A stretch of DNA of 64,000 bases from XYB1-FULL-44-23 sp964502885 (GTDB taxonomy: Bacteria > Patescibacteriota > Microgenomatia > CAZETR01 > Amesbacteraceae): contig CAZCXU010000004.1 of assembly GCA_964502885.1 (NCBI GenBank), positions 5,455 through 69,454 on the forward strand, given 5' to 3'. The notes under the pieces were generated by a model. The model did not search any database, was not told the DNA's origin, and worked only from the letters and a program-made list of their open reading frames with translations. Made by a program: the position numbers and the translations under genes. Of this stretch, positions 53,103 through 60,612 are shown piece after piece. Position 1 is the first letter of the stretch, and every line of letters begins with the position of its first letter.

Positions 53103-55895
53103 CTAATTGGGATAGTGGCAGCGCTTGTACTTCTTGCCACTGCCGCACCAGCAAGGGTCGTTGCGGCCAATATTTTTGCGGGTGTTTTGGGCGCCGGTTT
53201 TTTGTAAACCCTGCATGGCAGAGAGAAAATCACCTGAGACAGTTTTGGCTGACGACTTATTGCCTCTCATAAAAGGCAGCTTTTGCAGAGGAGAACCCTG
53301 TGATGGAGTTACCTGCTGCATGTCAGGAGTTGGCATATCAAAACCAGGCTTGATTTCGATAGCTGTTGGCTGGCGAACCTGACGCGGATCCCCGATCTGA
53401 ATTCGGAACAAACGTTTGCCAAATTCGGAATCTATCTGCGACACCAGACGCTCAAACATGGAAAAAGCTTCGGATTTGTATTCCACCAAGGGGTCGCGCT
53501 GACCATAACCCCGAAGTCCGATACCGGAACGTAAATCATCAACTGCGTCTAAATGCTCGACCCACAAATGATCGAGAGAGGAAAGATAGGCAAATTTGAT
53601 GACCTGTTTCCAGTTTTCTTCTCCCAGGTCTTTTCGGCGCTGCTCAAACGCGCTTCTGACAATTTCAGAAGTCATTCTGATGATTTCGTCGGCAACTGCA
53701 AGTTTTTTGAACTGTTCTGACAGATTTGCCTGAGAGGCATCATCAAATGGGATAATTTCCACCAGAGCGTTGGTAATTGGCAAAACTTCGGATTCGACAA
53801 TACCCCTGGGAGCATAGATCTTTACAGTATTGGCGATGGTTTTTTGCAGCTTGGTCAATATCTCCTGATCGGGAACCTCGGCATTGAGAATACGATGCCT
53901 GAGACCATAGATAATCTCACGCTGCTTATTCATGACATCGTCATAATCAACAACACTTTTTCTGGCATCAAAATTGAATCCCTCGACTTTGATCTGCGCC
54001 TGTTCTATGGCTTTGCTTACCATTCCGTGCTCAATGGGCTCATCCTCAGGAATCTTTAAAAAGCCCATGATCTTGGCCACCTGATCGCCACCGAAGATAC
54101 GCATGATGTCATCATCCAAGCTCAGGAAGAATTTGGTCATACCCGGATCTCCCTGACGGCCGGAGCGACCACGCAATTGGTTATCGATGCGGCGGGATTC
54201 ATGACGCTCGGTGCCAATTACGACAAGTCCGCCCAACTCCACAACCTCATCGTGCAGTTTCTGCCATTTATCGAGCTGCTTTTTATACTCGGCCTGAGTA
54301 AGCCGGTCTTCTCCCAATACAAATTTTGGATTTTTTGGCGGAGTACCCCCAAGAACAATATCAACTCCGCGACCGGCAATGTTTGTAGCTATGGTGACAG
54401 CTCCCTTGCGTCCGGCCTCGGAAATAATGGAAGCTTCTTTTTCGTGATTTTTCGCATTGAGAACCTGATGCGGAACTTTTTTGTGTTCCAAAAGACTTGC
54501 GATCATTTCATTTTTTTCAATAGAAGTGGTACCGACCAGCACGGGCTGACCTTTGGCATGTAATTCGCTGATAAAGTTGGCAAGAGCGGTGTATTTGGCC
54601 CGGGTAGTTTTGAAAATAATGTCTGGCTGGTCTGAGCGTCTGGTCGGCCGGTGAGTAGGAATAATGACTACTTCAAGTTTGTAAATCTTTTTGAACTCTT
54701 CTGCCTCTGTGGCAGCAGTTCCGGTCATGCCGGAAAGCTTTTGGTACATACGGAAATAGTTCTGAAAAGAGATCGTGGCCATCGTCTTTGATTCCTGCTG
54801 GATGGTGACATTCTCTTTGGCTTCGACGGCCTGATGAATCCCCTCTGACCAACGGCGACCAGGCATCAAACGACCAGTAAACTCGTCGACAATAACGACC
54901 TCATTGTCGCGGATGATGTAGTCTTTGTCCCGCAAGAATAAAGTACGAGCTTTCAATGCATTTTCCATGTGATGAATGGTGTCAAAGTCTTTTTCGTAAA
55001 GATTATCTACTCCCAAGAGTTTTTCTACTTTTTTCAGTCCGTGTTCGGTGAGAGTGGCCGAGCGATGCTTTTCATCGATGATGTAATCGGTATCACCGGA
55101 CAGCCGAGAGACAAGCTTGGCAAAGTCGTAATACTTTTGCGTCGGCTCAGTATCAGGCATAGAAATAATTAGTGGCGTACGGGCTTCATCGATCAGAATT
55201 GAGTCAACTTCATCGACAATGGCAAAATGATGGCCGCGCTGGGACAATTCGGAGGTGTCGGACACCATGTTGTCACGCAGGTAGTCAAATCCAAATTCAT
55301 TGTTGGTCCCATAGGTGATATCGGCGGCATAAGCCTCTTTTCTGGTACATGGGCGCAGATGGGCGAGCCGATCATCTCCGTGGACTGGATCAAAATACTT
55401 GGGATCATAAAGAAACGACTGATCGTGGATAATGACTCCCACCGAAAGTCCAAGAAGATGGAAAGTGGGTCCGTTCCAGCCGGCGTCGCGACGAGCAAGA
55501 TAGTCGTTCACCGTAACCAAATGAGCCCCCTTGCCGGTGAGAGCATTTAAGTAAAGTGCTGGAACAGCTGCCAAAGTTTTACCTTCTCCTGTTTTTTGTT
55601 CGGCAATCTTGCCTTCATGAAAACAAATTGAGGCCATCAGCTGGACATCGTATGGGCGAAGACCGAGAGCACGAAAAGAAGCTTCTCTGGCCAGGGCAAA
55701 GGCTTCTGGAAGGATGTCATCCAAACCAGCACCCTGCTCCAGACGACTGCGGAATTCAGCGGTTTTGGCGGCGAAGTCCTCCTCCTGAAAATCCGTAAAC
55801 TGGCCGGAAAGAGCGTTTATCTGGCCTACCCGCGCTGTCAGGCGATTAACCTCTTTTTGATTGAAATCTAAGAATTTGGAGAAGATATTGAGCAT
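53103..55895 (-). CDS. secA: Protein translocase ATPase SecA
   Basis: A 930-residue SecA. Walker A TGEGKT (residues 102-107), DEVDSILIDEARTPLI (Walker B), IATNIAGRGVDIVLGG and QLRGRSGRQGDPG (NBD2), helical wing region, and a C-terminal zinc-binding SEC-C motif GRNDPCWCGSGKKY. It drives export through SecYEG, relevant for the many exported proteins here. It has its own promoter: TGtTATAAT 10 nt before the ATG. The stop is 2 bp from the N gap. Confidence 0.97.
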   Translation of the reverse strand: MLNIFSKFLDFNQKEVNRLTARVGQINALSGQFTDFQEEDFAAKTAEFRSRLEQGAGLDDILPEAFALAREASFRALGLRPYDVQLMASICFHEGKIAEQKTGEGKTLAAVPALYLNALTGKGAHLVTVNDYLARRDAGWNGPTFHLLGLSVGVIIHDQSFLYDPKYFDPVHGDDRLAHLRPCTRKEAYAADITYGTNNEFGFDYLRDNMVSDTSELSQRGHHFAIVDEVDSILIDEARTPLIISMPDTEPTQKYYDFAKLVSRLSGDTDYIIDEKHRSATLTEHGLKKVEKLLGVDNLYEKDFDTIHHMENALKARTLFLRDKDYIIRDNEVVIVDEFTGRLMPGRRWSEGIHQAVEAKENVTIQQESKTMATISFQNYFRMYQKLSGMTGTAATEAEEFKKIYKLEVVIIPTHRPTRRSDQPDIIFKTTRAKYTALANFISELHAKGQPVLVGTTSIEKNEMIASLLEHKKVPHQVLNAKNHEKEASIISEAGRKGAVTIATNIAGRGVDIVLGGTPPKNPKFVLGEDRLTQAEYKKQLDKWQKLHDEVVELGGLVVIGTERHESRRIDNQLRGRSGRQGDPGMTKFFLSLDDDIMRIFGGDQVAKIMGFLKIPEDEPIEHGMVSKAIEQAQIKVEGFNFDARKSVVDYDDVMNKQREIIYGLRHRILNAEVPDQEILTKLQKTIANTVKIYAPRGIVESEVLPITNALVEIIPFDDASQANLSEQFKKLAVADEIIRMTSEIVRSAFEQRRKDLGEENWKQVIKFAYLSSLDHLWVEHLDAVDDLRSGIGLRGYGQRDPLVEYKSEAFSMFERLVSQIDSEFGKRLFRIQIGDPRQVRQPTAIEIKPGFDMPTPDMQQVTPSQGSPLQKLPFMRGNKSSAKTVSGDFLSAMQGLQKTGAQNTRKNIGRNDPCWCGSGKKYKRCHYPN

Positions 55896-55905
55896 GCGAT
55901 TAGAG

Positions 55906-55914
55906 ATTATAACA
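55906..55914 (-). promoter_or_regulatory. secA: Extended -10 promoter (TGtTATAAT) for secA
   Basis: Minus-strand TG-t-TATAAT, a perfect extended -10, 10 nt before the ATG at 55895. Implied leader of about 4 nt, no Shine-Dalgarno sequence. Confidence 0.65.
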
Positions 55915-55930
55915 GTATTGCGGACAGCTT

Positions 55931-56563
55931 CTAACTATTTCTTTGGGAACAAATTACAAGTAGGTTGGTTAGCTGGCGGGAGAGCTCTACCGAAAAAAAG
56001 ATTTTCTGCAAATCGGTAATCAGTTTTTCGGCCAGAAGTTTTTTTTGCGCATCGTAGAAAAGATGATTAAAGATCACCGTACTACCTATTGTGCTCAGTT
56101 TTTTTAAGAATTTTTGGTCATAGACAAAGGTCGGCAGTTTGTCGCCCAAATACATGTCCACCAAAACGTAATCATATTTAGCTTTTGTGCGGGAGACATA
56201 CCTGACAGCGTCTTCGGTAAATATCTCCAGTGTGGGAATTTTGTCCAAATCGAGATACTTTTTACCCAGCCGGACCATCTCAGGATCTATCTCAACACCG
56301 GTTATCTGGCGGGGGGATTTTGTATCTGAAACATGTTTGGCAATTGTCCCACCAGCAAGTCCCAACACCAACCAGGTTTTTCCGGATTTGCCATATTTGT
56401 CCAGGACAGGCTGCCAGACATCTTTGACAATGCCTCCAGTCTGGGTGAGCGGACCTGTGGTAATGTACCTGTAGCCAAACCCCGACACGACACGCAGATC
56501 ACCACTATACTTTGATTTGGAAACTTCCAGAGTTCTGGGCTTGAAAAAATCTAATATATTCAC
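55931..56563 (-). CDS. Spermidine synthase-fold (PABS-like) protein
   Basis: A 210-residue Rossmann protein starting with GTG at 56563. WLVLGLAGGTIAKHV is the SAM/dcSAM site, TGVEIDPEMVRLGKKYL the ribose-binding acidic region, IFTEDAVRYV and YDYVLVDMYLGDKLP the active-site loop of spermine/spermidine synthases. It is shorter than classical SpeE (about 280) and lacks part of the N-terminal beta region. A polyamine role is uncertain; it may be a methyltransferase-like relative. It follows the ABC transporter by 7 nt. Confidence 0.75.
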   Translation of the reverse strand: MNILDFFKPRTLEVSKSKYSGDLRVVSGFGYRYITTGPLTQTGGIVKDVWQPVLDKYGKSGKTWLVLGLAGGTIAKHVSDTKSPRQITGVEIDPEMVRLGKKYLDLDKIPTLEIFTEDAVRYVSRTKAKYDYVLVDMYLGDKLPTFVYDQKFLKKLSTIGSTVIFNHLFYDAQKKLLAEKLITDLQKIFFSVELSRQLTNLLVICSQRNS

Positions 56564-56569
56564 GTTTTT

Positions 56570-58372
56570 TTAACGATAACTTTTGGCCTGAAGATTAAAT
56601 AACTTGGAATATTCTCCTCCTAATGCCATAAGCTCTTTGTGACTGCCAAGTTCTTTAGCTTTTCCATCCTGCATGAGAATGATTTTATCAGCCTTGCGCA
56701 CAGTAGAAAAACGATGGGAAATGAAAACTATAATCTTTTTTAGCCCAGTACTTAGTACCTCTTCAAAAATCTTTTCTTCGGCTTCAGGGTCTACGTTGCT
56801 GGTCGGCTCATCCAAGACCAGGATCTGCGGATCCTTGAATAAAGTCCTGGCTATTCCCAATCGCTGTGCCTGCCCGGAAGAGGGGTTTACGCCATGCTCA
56901 AAATCGCGTGTCAGTGGATTTTGATATTTACGAGGGAGTGATTCTATCCAGCTATCAATGTCTGAGAGCCTGGCGTATTTGCGAATCTTTTCCAGGTCAT
57001 CGATCTGGGCGATATTGCTTATACCAACACTCTCGCGAGCAGTAAAACCATAGTTTTCAAAATCCTGGAAAAGAATGGACAGGTTTCGCCAGTAATCCGT
57101 TTTGTTGAGATCGGCAATTTTTACTCCATCAATAGTGATCTCACCACGAACTGGCTCATAAAATCCACACAGCAACTTCACTAAAGTAGTCTTGCCAGCG
57201 CCATTTTTACCAACTATGGCGATGTTTTCGTTTGGCTTTATGTGAAATGACAGCCCCTGCAAAATCCATTTTTCTGAACCGGGATACTTAAACCAAACGT
57301 TTTTGAAAGTTATTCCACGAGAGATAGATTGCGGGAATTTGCTGCCGGAATCACTTATGTACGGGCTTTCCAGTCCAAGAAACCAAACAAGATCAGAAAT
57401 GTAAAGATAGTTTTCGTACAAGTCGAGCACTGCAACGGTAAGGCTGGTAACGTTTTGTTTGAAGTTTGAGATTGCCCGGATAAATGCCTGGGCTGTACCC
57501 AAAGTAATCTGTCCGGAAATGGTCTGGAGAGCAAAAATGCCATCCATTCCATATGAAACCGCATCGTCAATCAGGCCGGCGGCATAACCTCCGGTACGAC
57601 GACCTTTTTCCAGAGCTAATCGCTTGTCACCCACCTGGTCCCATAACCCCCCGATTTTTTCAGCCAGGTAGGAATGGGCATTGAGAAGCCGAGACTCTAG
57701 ATAAGACCTCGTGCGCCCCAAATAATGAGAGTACATGCCTCGAATGCGATGCAAGAGCGTGATCGCGGTATCCAGATCGTAAGCTTTCTTAATGAAATAC
57801 CGATCAACCATAATTGATGGGAGTAATGAGGCCAAAGCCAAGGCAGCAATCCACGGCTGACTGATTACGAAAATGGAGAGGGAAGAAATAATACCGATCA
57901 CATACTGGGGCAGCCGGACAAAACTGTCATAGACCCGCAAAACACGATTAATGCTTTCCCGCTCGACTTTTTGGTATCGATCCTTGAACTTGGGATCTTC
58001 AAGTGTGGGTACTGAAATGGTGGCGTATTTGAGCCCTACGTCGATTTCCATTTTTTTACTGAGTTTTATCCACATCATCCGACCGTAAAAACCAGAGAGG
58101 CGACCAGAAAGGGTGCGCAGGGCAGCGAGACCAAAGCGCATGGCGATTATAGTAAAGATGGTCTGATAAACTCCCGGAGTGGCATTTCCCAAATTGGCGA
58201 CCAAAGTATCGATGAACCATTTGTCCAATAAGACATTTGGGAAGATGGTAATACTGTTTACCGAATTGAGAAGAATGTTCAGTATAAAAGCCCGTTTGTC
58301 TGTCTGCCAATAAATGCGGCCGCAGTAGCGGATGATAAAAGCAAACTGACTAAAGAGGGAACGATTTTTCAT
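56570..58372 (-). CDS. ABC exporter, fused permease and ATPase (MsbA/MDR-like)
   Basis: A 600-residue half-transporter: six-helix membrane domain (about 25-310) and nucleotide-binding domain (about 350-595) with Walker A VGKNGAGKTT, Q-loop LFQDFENY, Walker B ILVLDEPTSNVD and ISHRFSTV (H-loop). The signature is NPSSGQAQRLGIAR rather than LSGGQ, an odd but tolerable variant. It would act as a homodimer exporting lipid, peptide or drug; substrate unknown. It follows serS by 4 nt. Confidence 0.88.
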   Translation of the reverse strand: MKNRSLFSQFAFIIRYCGRIYWQTDKRAFILNILLNSVNSITIFPNVLLDKWFIDTLVANLGNATPGVYQTIFTIIAMRFGLAALRTLSGRLSGFYGRMMWIKLSKKMEIDVGLKYATISVPTLEDPKFKDRYQKVERESINRVLRVYDSFVRLPQYVIGIISSLSIFVISQPWIAALALASLLPSIMVDRYFIKKAYDLDTAITLLHRIRGMYSHYLGRTRSYLESRLLNAHSYLAEKIGGLWDQVGDKRLALEKGRRTGGYAAGLIDDAVSYGMDGIFALQTISGQITLGTAQAFIRAISNFKQNVTSLTVAVLDLYENYLYISDLVWFLGLESPYISDSGSKFPQSISRGITFKNVWFKYPGSEKWILQGLSFHIKPNENIAIVGKNGAGKTTLVKLLCGFYEPVRGEITIDGVKIADLNKTDYWRNLSILFQDFENYGFTARESVGISNIAQIDDLEKIRKYARLSDIDSWIESLPRKYQNPLTRDFEHGVNPSSGQAQRLGIARTLFKDPQILVLDEPTSNVDPEAEEKIFEEVLSTGLKKIIVFISHRFSTVRKADKIILMQDGKAKELGSHKELMALGGEYSKLFNLQAKSYR

Positions 58373-58375
58373 GAA

Positions 58376-59623
58376 CTAGGAGACACTTCCGGGAAGAGAA
58401 ATGCGGTCCTTACCCAAGAACGGACGAAGAACTTCGGGAACTGTTATTGAGCCATCGGAGTTCTGGTAGTTTTCAAGAATGGCCAGAGGCACGCGGGAAG
58501 TGACCAGGGCAGTACCATTCAACATGTGCAGGTACTCTACTTCTCCAGTGCTTCTTTTGAAGCGAATATTTAAGTTTCTGGCCTGATAGTCTGTACAGTT
58601 GGAAGTGGATGTAACTTCACCGTAATCATTTCTCCCCGGCATCCATGCTTCAATATCGTATTTGCGAGCAGCCATGGCCCCCAGATCGCCTGTACACATT
58701 TCCAAGATTCTATACGGCAACCCCAAAGCCTGGTAGATTTTTTCTTCCATATCCAGAAGATGCTGGTGAAAAGCCTCTGAATCCTCGGGCTTGCAGTAAA
58801 TAAACATTTCTGACTTTGTGAACTGGTGTACTCTGTATAAACCCTTGGAATATTTGCCATATGCCCCACCTTCCTGACGAAAACAGTGAGAGTAACCAAT
58901 ATATTTGATGGGCAAGGATGACTCGGGGATGATTTCATCAGCATGCTTACCTGCCAACGTAACCTCAGCAGTGGCAATCAATCCCAAGTCCTGCCCCTCG
59001 ATGGTGTATGTCTGAGCTTCGTCGCCTTTGGGGTTGTATCCTGTACCCAAATAATAACGTGATTTGGCCAGATCGGGAGTAATGACAGGCAGGAAGCCTT
59101 CTTTGCTGAGGAAGTTGAAAGCGAACTGGATGAGGGCAAGCTCCAAAAGCGCGCCATCACCGTATAAATAGTAGAACTGCGAACCGACGACTTTTGACCC
59201 TGACTCAAAGTCCAGTATTCCCAGTTTTGCACCTAATTCCAAATGATCTTTGAGGGGAAAATCAAATTGGCGGGGAGTTCCCCATTTTTTGATCTCAATA
59301 TTCTCACTCTCACCTTTGCCAACGGGGGCTTTGGGAGAAGGAAGATTGGGAATAGAACTAAGTTGCTCCTGAAACTTTTTACTCACCTCTTCTAGCTGAG
59401 GCTCCAAGTCTTTCATTTGTTCTTTAATGAGCTTACCCTGATCGATCTGATCGCGACCTAACTGATTCCTTTGCGCCCGCAAGGTCTCCACCTGAGTAAG
59501 CAGCTGACGATAAGTTTTGTCCGTAGCAAGAATTTCATCGACCATCTGGGCTGCGTATCCTTTGGCGATCACACCGGCGCGTACCAGTTCAGGTTGTTCG
59601 CGGATTAATTTGATATCTATCAT
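58376..59623 (-). CDS. serS: Seryl-tRNA synthetase
   Basis: A 415-residue class II synthetase: N-terminal coiled-coil tRNA-binding arm (residues about 30-100), motif 2 FRQEGGAYGKYSKGLYRVHQF split over residues about 255-275, and motif 3 GTALVTSRVPLAILENYQ near residue 380; TSTSNCTDYQARN is the serine pocket. It charges tRNA-Ser. The ATG at 59623 lies 12 nt from a TATAGT contained in the palindrome 59636-59647. Upstream 59648-59810 is a structured non-coding stretch. Confidence 0.96.
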   Translation of the reverse strand: MIDIKLIREQPELVRAGVIAKGYAAQMVDEILATDKTYRQLLTQVETLRAQRNQLGRDQIDQGKLIKEQMKDLEPQLEEVSKKFQEQLSSIPNLPSPKAPVGKGESENIEIKKWGTPRQFDFPLKDHLELGAKLGILDFESGSKVVGSQFYYLYGDGALLELALIQFAFNFLSKEGFLPVITPDLAKSRYYLGTGYNPKGDEAQTYTIEGQDLGLIATAEVTLAGKHADEIIPESSLPIKYIGYSHCFRQEGGAYGKYSKGLYRVHQFTKSEMFIYCKPEDSEAFHQHLLDMEEKIYQALGLPYRILEMCTGDLGAMAARKYDIEAWMPGRNDYGEVTSTSNCTDYQARNLNIRFKRSTGEVEYLHMLNGTALVTSRVPLAILENYQNSDGSITVPEVLRPFLGKDRISLPGSVS

Positions 59624-59635
59624 GGATACAAGAAT

Positions 59636-59647
59636 ACTATATATAGT
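59636..59647. promoter_or_regulatory. AT-rich perfect palindrome, possible bidirectional -10
   Basis: ACTATATATAGT is its own reverse complement. It offers TATAGT on both strands: minus strand 12 nt before the serS ATG, and plus strand just before the structured RNA candidate. Confidence 0.4.
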
Positions 59648-59794
59648 GTTCTTTCGCCCTAGGAGAAGGAGGTGCCAGCGAGAAGAGTACTTGATTTGAA
59701 GCTGTTACGGGCATCCCGGCTAAAGTTTTTACCCTCTAGCAGCTCGCTCTGGTTGGAAGCCAGAGATTGTCGAATAACGACAAAGGCTTTTTTA
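59648..59794 (+). ncRNA. Structured non-coding RNA candidate between serS and the HD gene
   Basis: No plausible CDS fits this 187-bp spacer. Stems seen: AGCG(59677)/CGCT(59745), AGCTG(59700)/CAGCT(59740), CGGG/CCCG (59708-59718), CTCTGG/CCAGAG (59747-59765), TTGTCG/CGACAA (59767-59783). On the plus strand the last stem, extended by AAGCC/GGCTT, runs into T6 at 59788-59793, a terminator-like end. On the minus strand it would be a serS leader containing TGGCACC, matching the T-box UGGNACC with C opposite the Ser discriminator G; one pair (59723/59736) is G-U on that strand and A-C on plus. Strand is therefore undecided. Confidence 0.4.
59757..59793 (+). terminator. Terminator-like hairpin with T6 tract (plus strand)
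   Basis: AAGCC (59757-59761) pairs with GGCTT (59785-59789) around the inner stem TTGTCG/CGACAA, followed by the T run to 59793. No gene on the plus strand precedes it except the RNA candidate, so it supports plus-strand transcription. Confidence 0.45.
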
Positions 59795-59810
59795 ACTGGT
59801 GTTTATTATA

Positions 59811-60389
59811 CTACAGTCCAAGTTCGGATGAGATCCGCTGCATCGAGGATAGGGCAATGGAAATAAACTTGTCTAAGGGAATACCAAGTTTATCCTCACA
59901 CATTTGAATATCATCACGGCGAGTACCGGAAGCGAATGATGGTTGTTTAAACTTTTTCAGAACGCTTTCCACTTTGACATCGGAAAGCTTCCTAGTGGGA
60001 AGCACCAGAGCACATGCCGTGATAAGTCCAGTAAGTGAATCGGCACAAAAAATCGACCAGTCCATTTGGTTTTGCGGTGCTACTTGGGTGTTTGACCAAT
60101 TGTGGGCTGCGGTGGCATGAGCAACCACATGGGGGATATCAAAACCGGCTGATTTGGCCCATTCAATTATTTGAATTCCCTGACGATTGTGTGGAACTTC
60201 TTCGGAGTAATCACCATCATGAAGCAATCCGGCAAGCGTCCAGTCATTACGAGTGGTACCATCAGCGACCTGCAAAAAATCAAAAAGTCCCCCCATGACA
60301 GCCTCCAAAGCAAACATATGCTTGATGATATTTTCATTTTTGACATGATCTCTAATCAAAGAAATGGCTTGGTCTCGAGTTATTTCCAT
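59811..60389 (-). CDS. HD-domain phosphohydrolase-like protein
   Basis: A 192-residue HD superfamily protein. The metal-binding pattern is H in NIIKHMFALE near residue 24, HD in AGLLHDGDYSE near residue 56, H residues in VVAHATAAHNW near residue 93, and D in FCADSLTGLI near residue 116. These fit HDIG-type hydrolases acting on phosphate esters; the substrate is unknown. It lies between the lysS group and serS on the same strand, and the last codons abut the structured RNA region. Confidence 0.82.
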   Translation of the reverse strand: MEITRDQAISLIRDHVKNENIIKHMFALEAVMGGLFDFLQVADGTTRNDWTLAGLLHDGDYSEEVPHNRQGIQIIEWAKSAGFDIPHVVAHATAAHNWSNTQVAPQNQMDWSIFCADSLTGLITACALVLPTRKLSDVKVESVLKKFKQPSFASGTRRDDIQMCEDKLGIPLDKFISIALSSMQRISSELGL

Positions 60390-60395
60390 ATCGAT

Positions 60396-60608
60396 TTATA
60401 TTACTGTAAATTTGTCCCAATCATACACTACCCCCAAAGTCCCACTGATGTGTCTTATCAGGTCGTCCTTTGTCAAAGCGGTTTCGAGGATTATCTCTCC
60501 CGTATCTGTCTGTTCGTAAGAAAAGATCAATTTTTCTTCGCGCATAGCGTTTAGTTTTCCGATAAGCTCGGGCAGATCCTTTGCCTCTGGAGTAAATTTA
60601 ACGGTCAT
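60396..60608 (-). CDS. Small conserved-looking protein of unknown function
   Basis: A 70-residue soluble protein, acidic, beginning TVKFTPEAKDLPELIG and ending GVVYDWDKFTVI. The ATG at 60608 was chosen because lysS ends at 60613; a longer in-frame ATG at 60692 would run into lysS. It is 6 nt upstream of the HD gene and probably co-transcribed with lysS. I do not recognise it. Confidence 0.55.
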   Translation of the reverse strand: MTVKFTPEAKDLPELIGKLNAMREEKLIFSYEQTDTGEIILETALTKDDLIRHISGTLGVVYDWDKFTVI

Positions 60609-60612
60609 ACTA

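Noticed and set aside
59672..59866. Plus-strand 64-codon open frame in the serS-HD spacer
   Set aside because: It runs into the antisense of the HD gene, has no recognisable sequence features, and covers the hairpin-rich RNA candidate.
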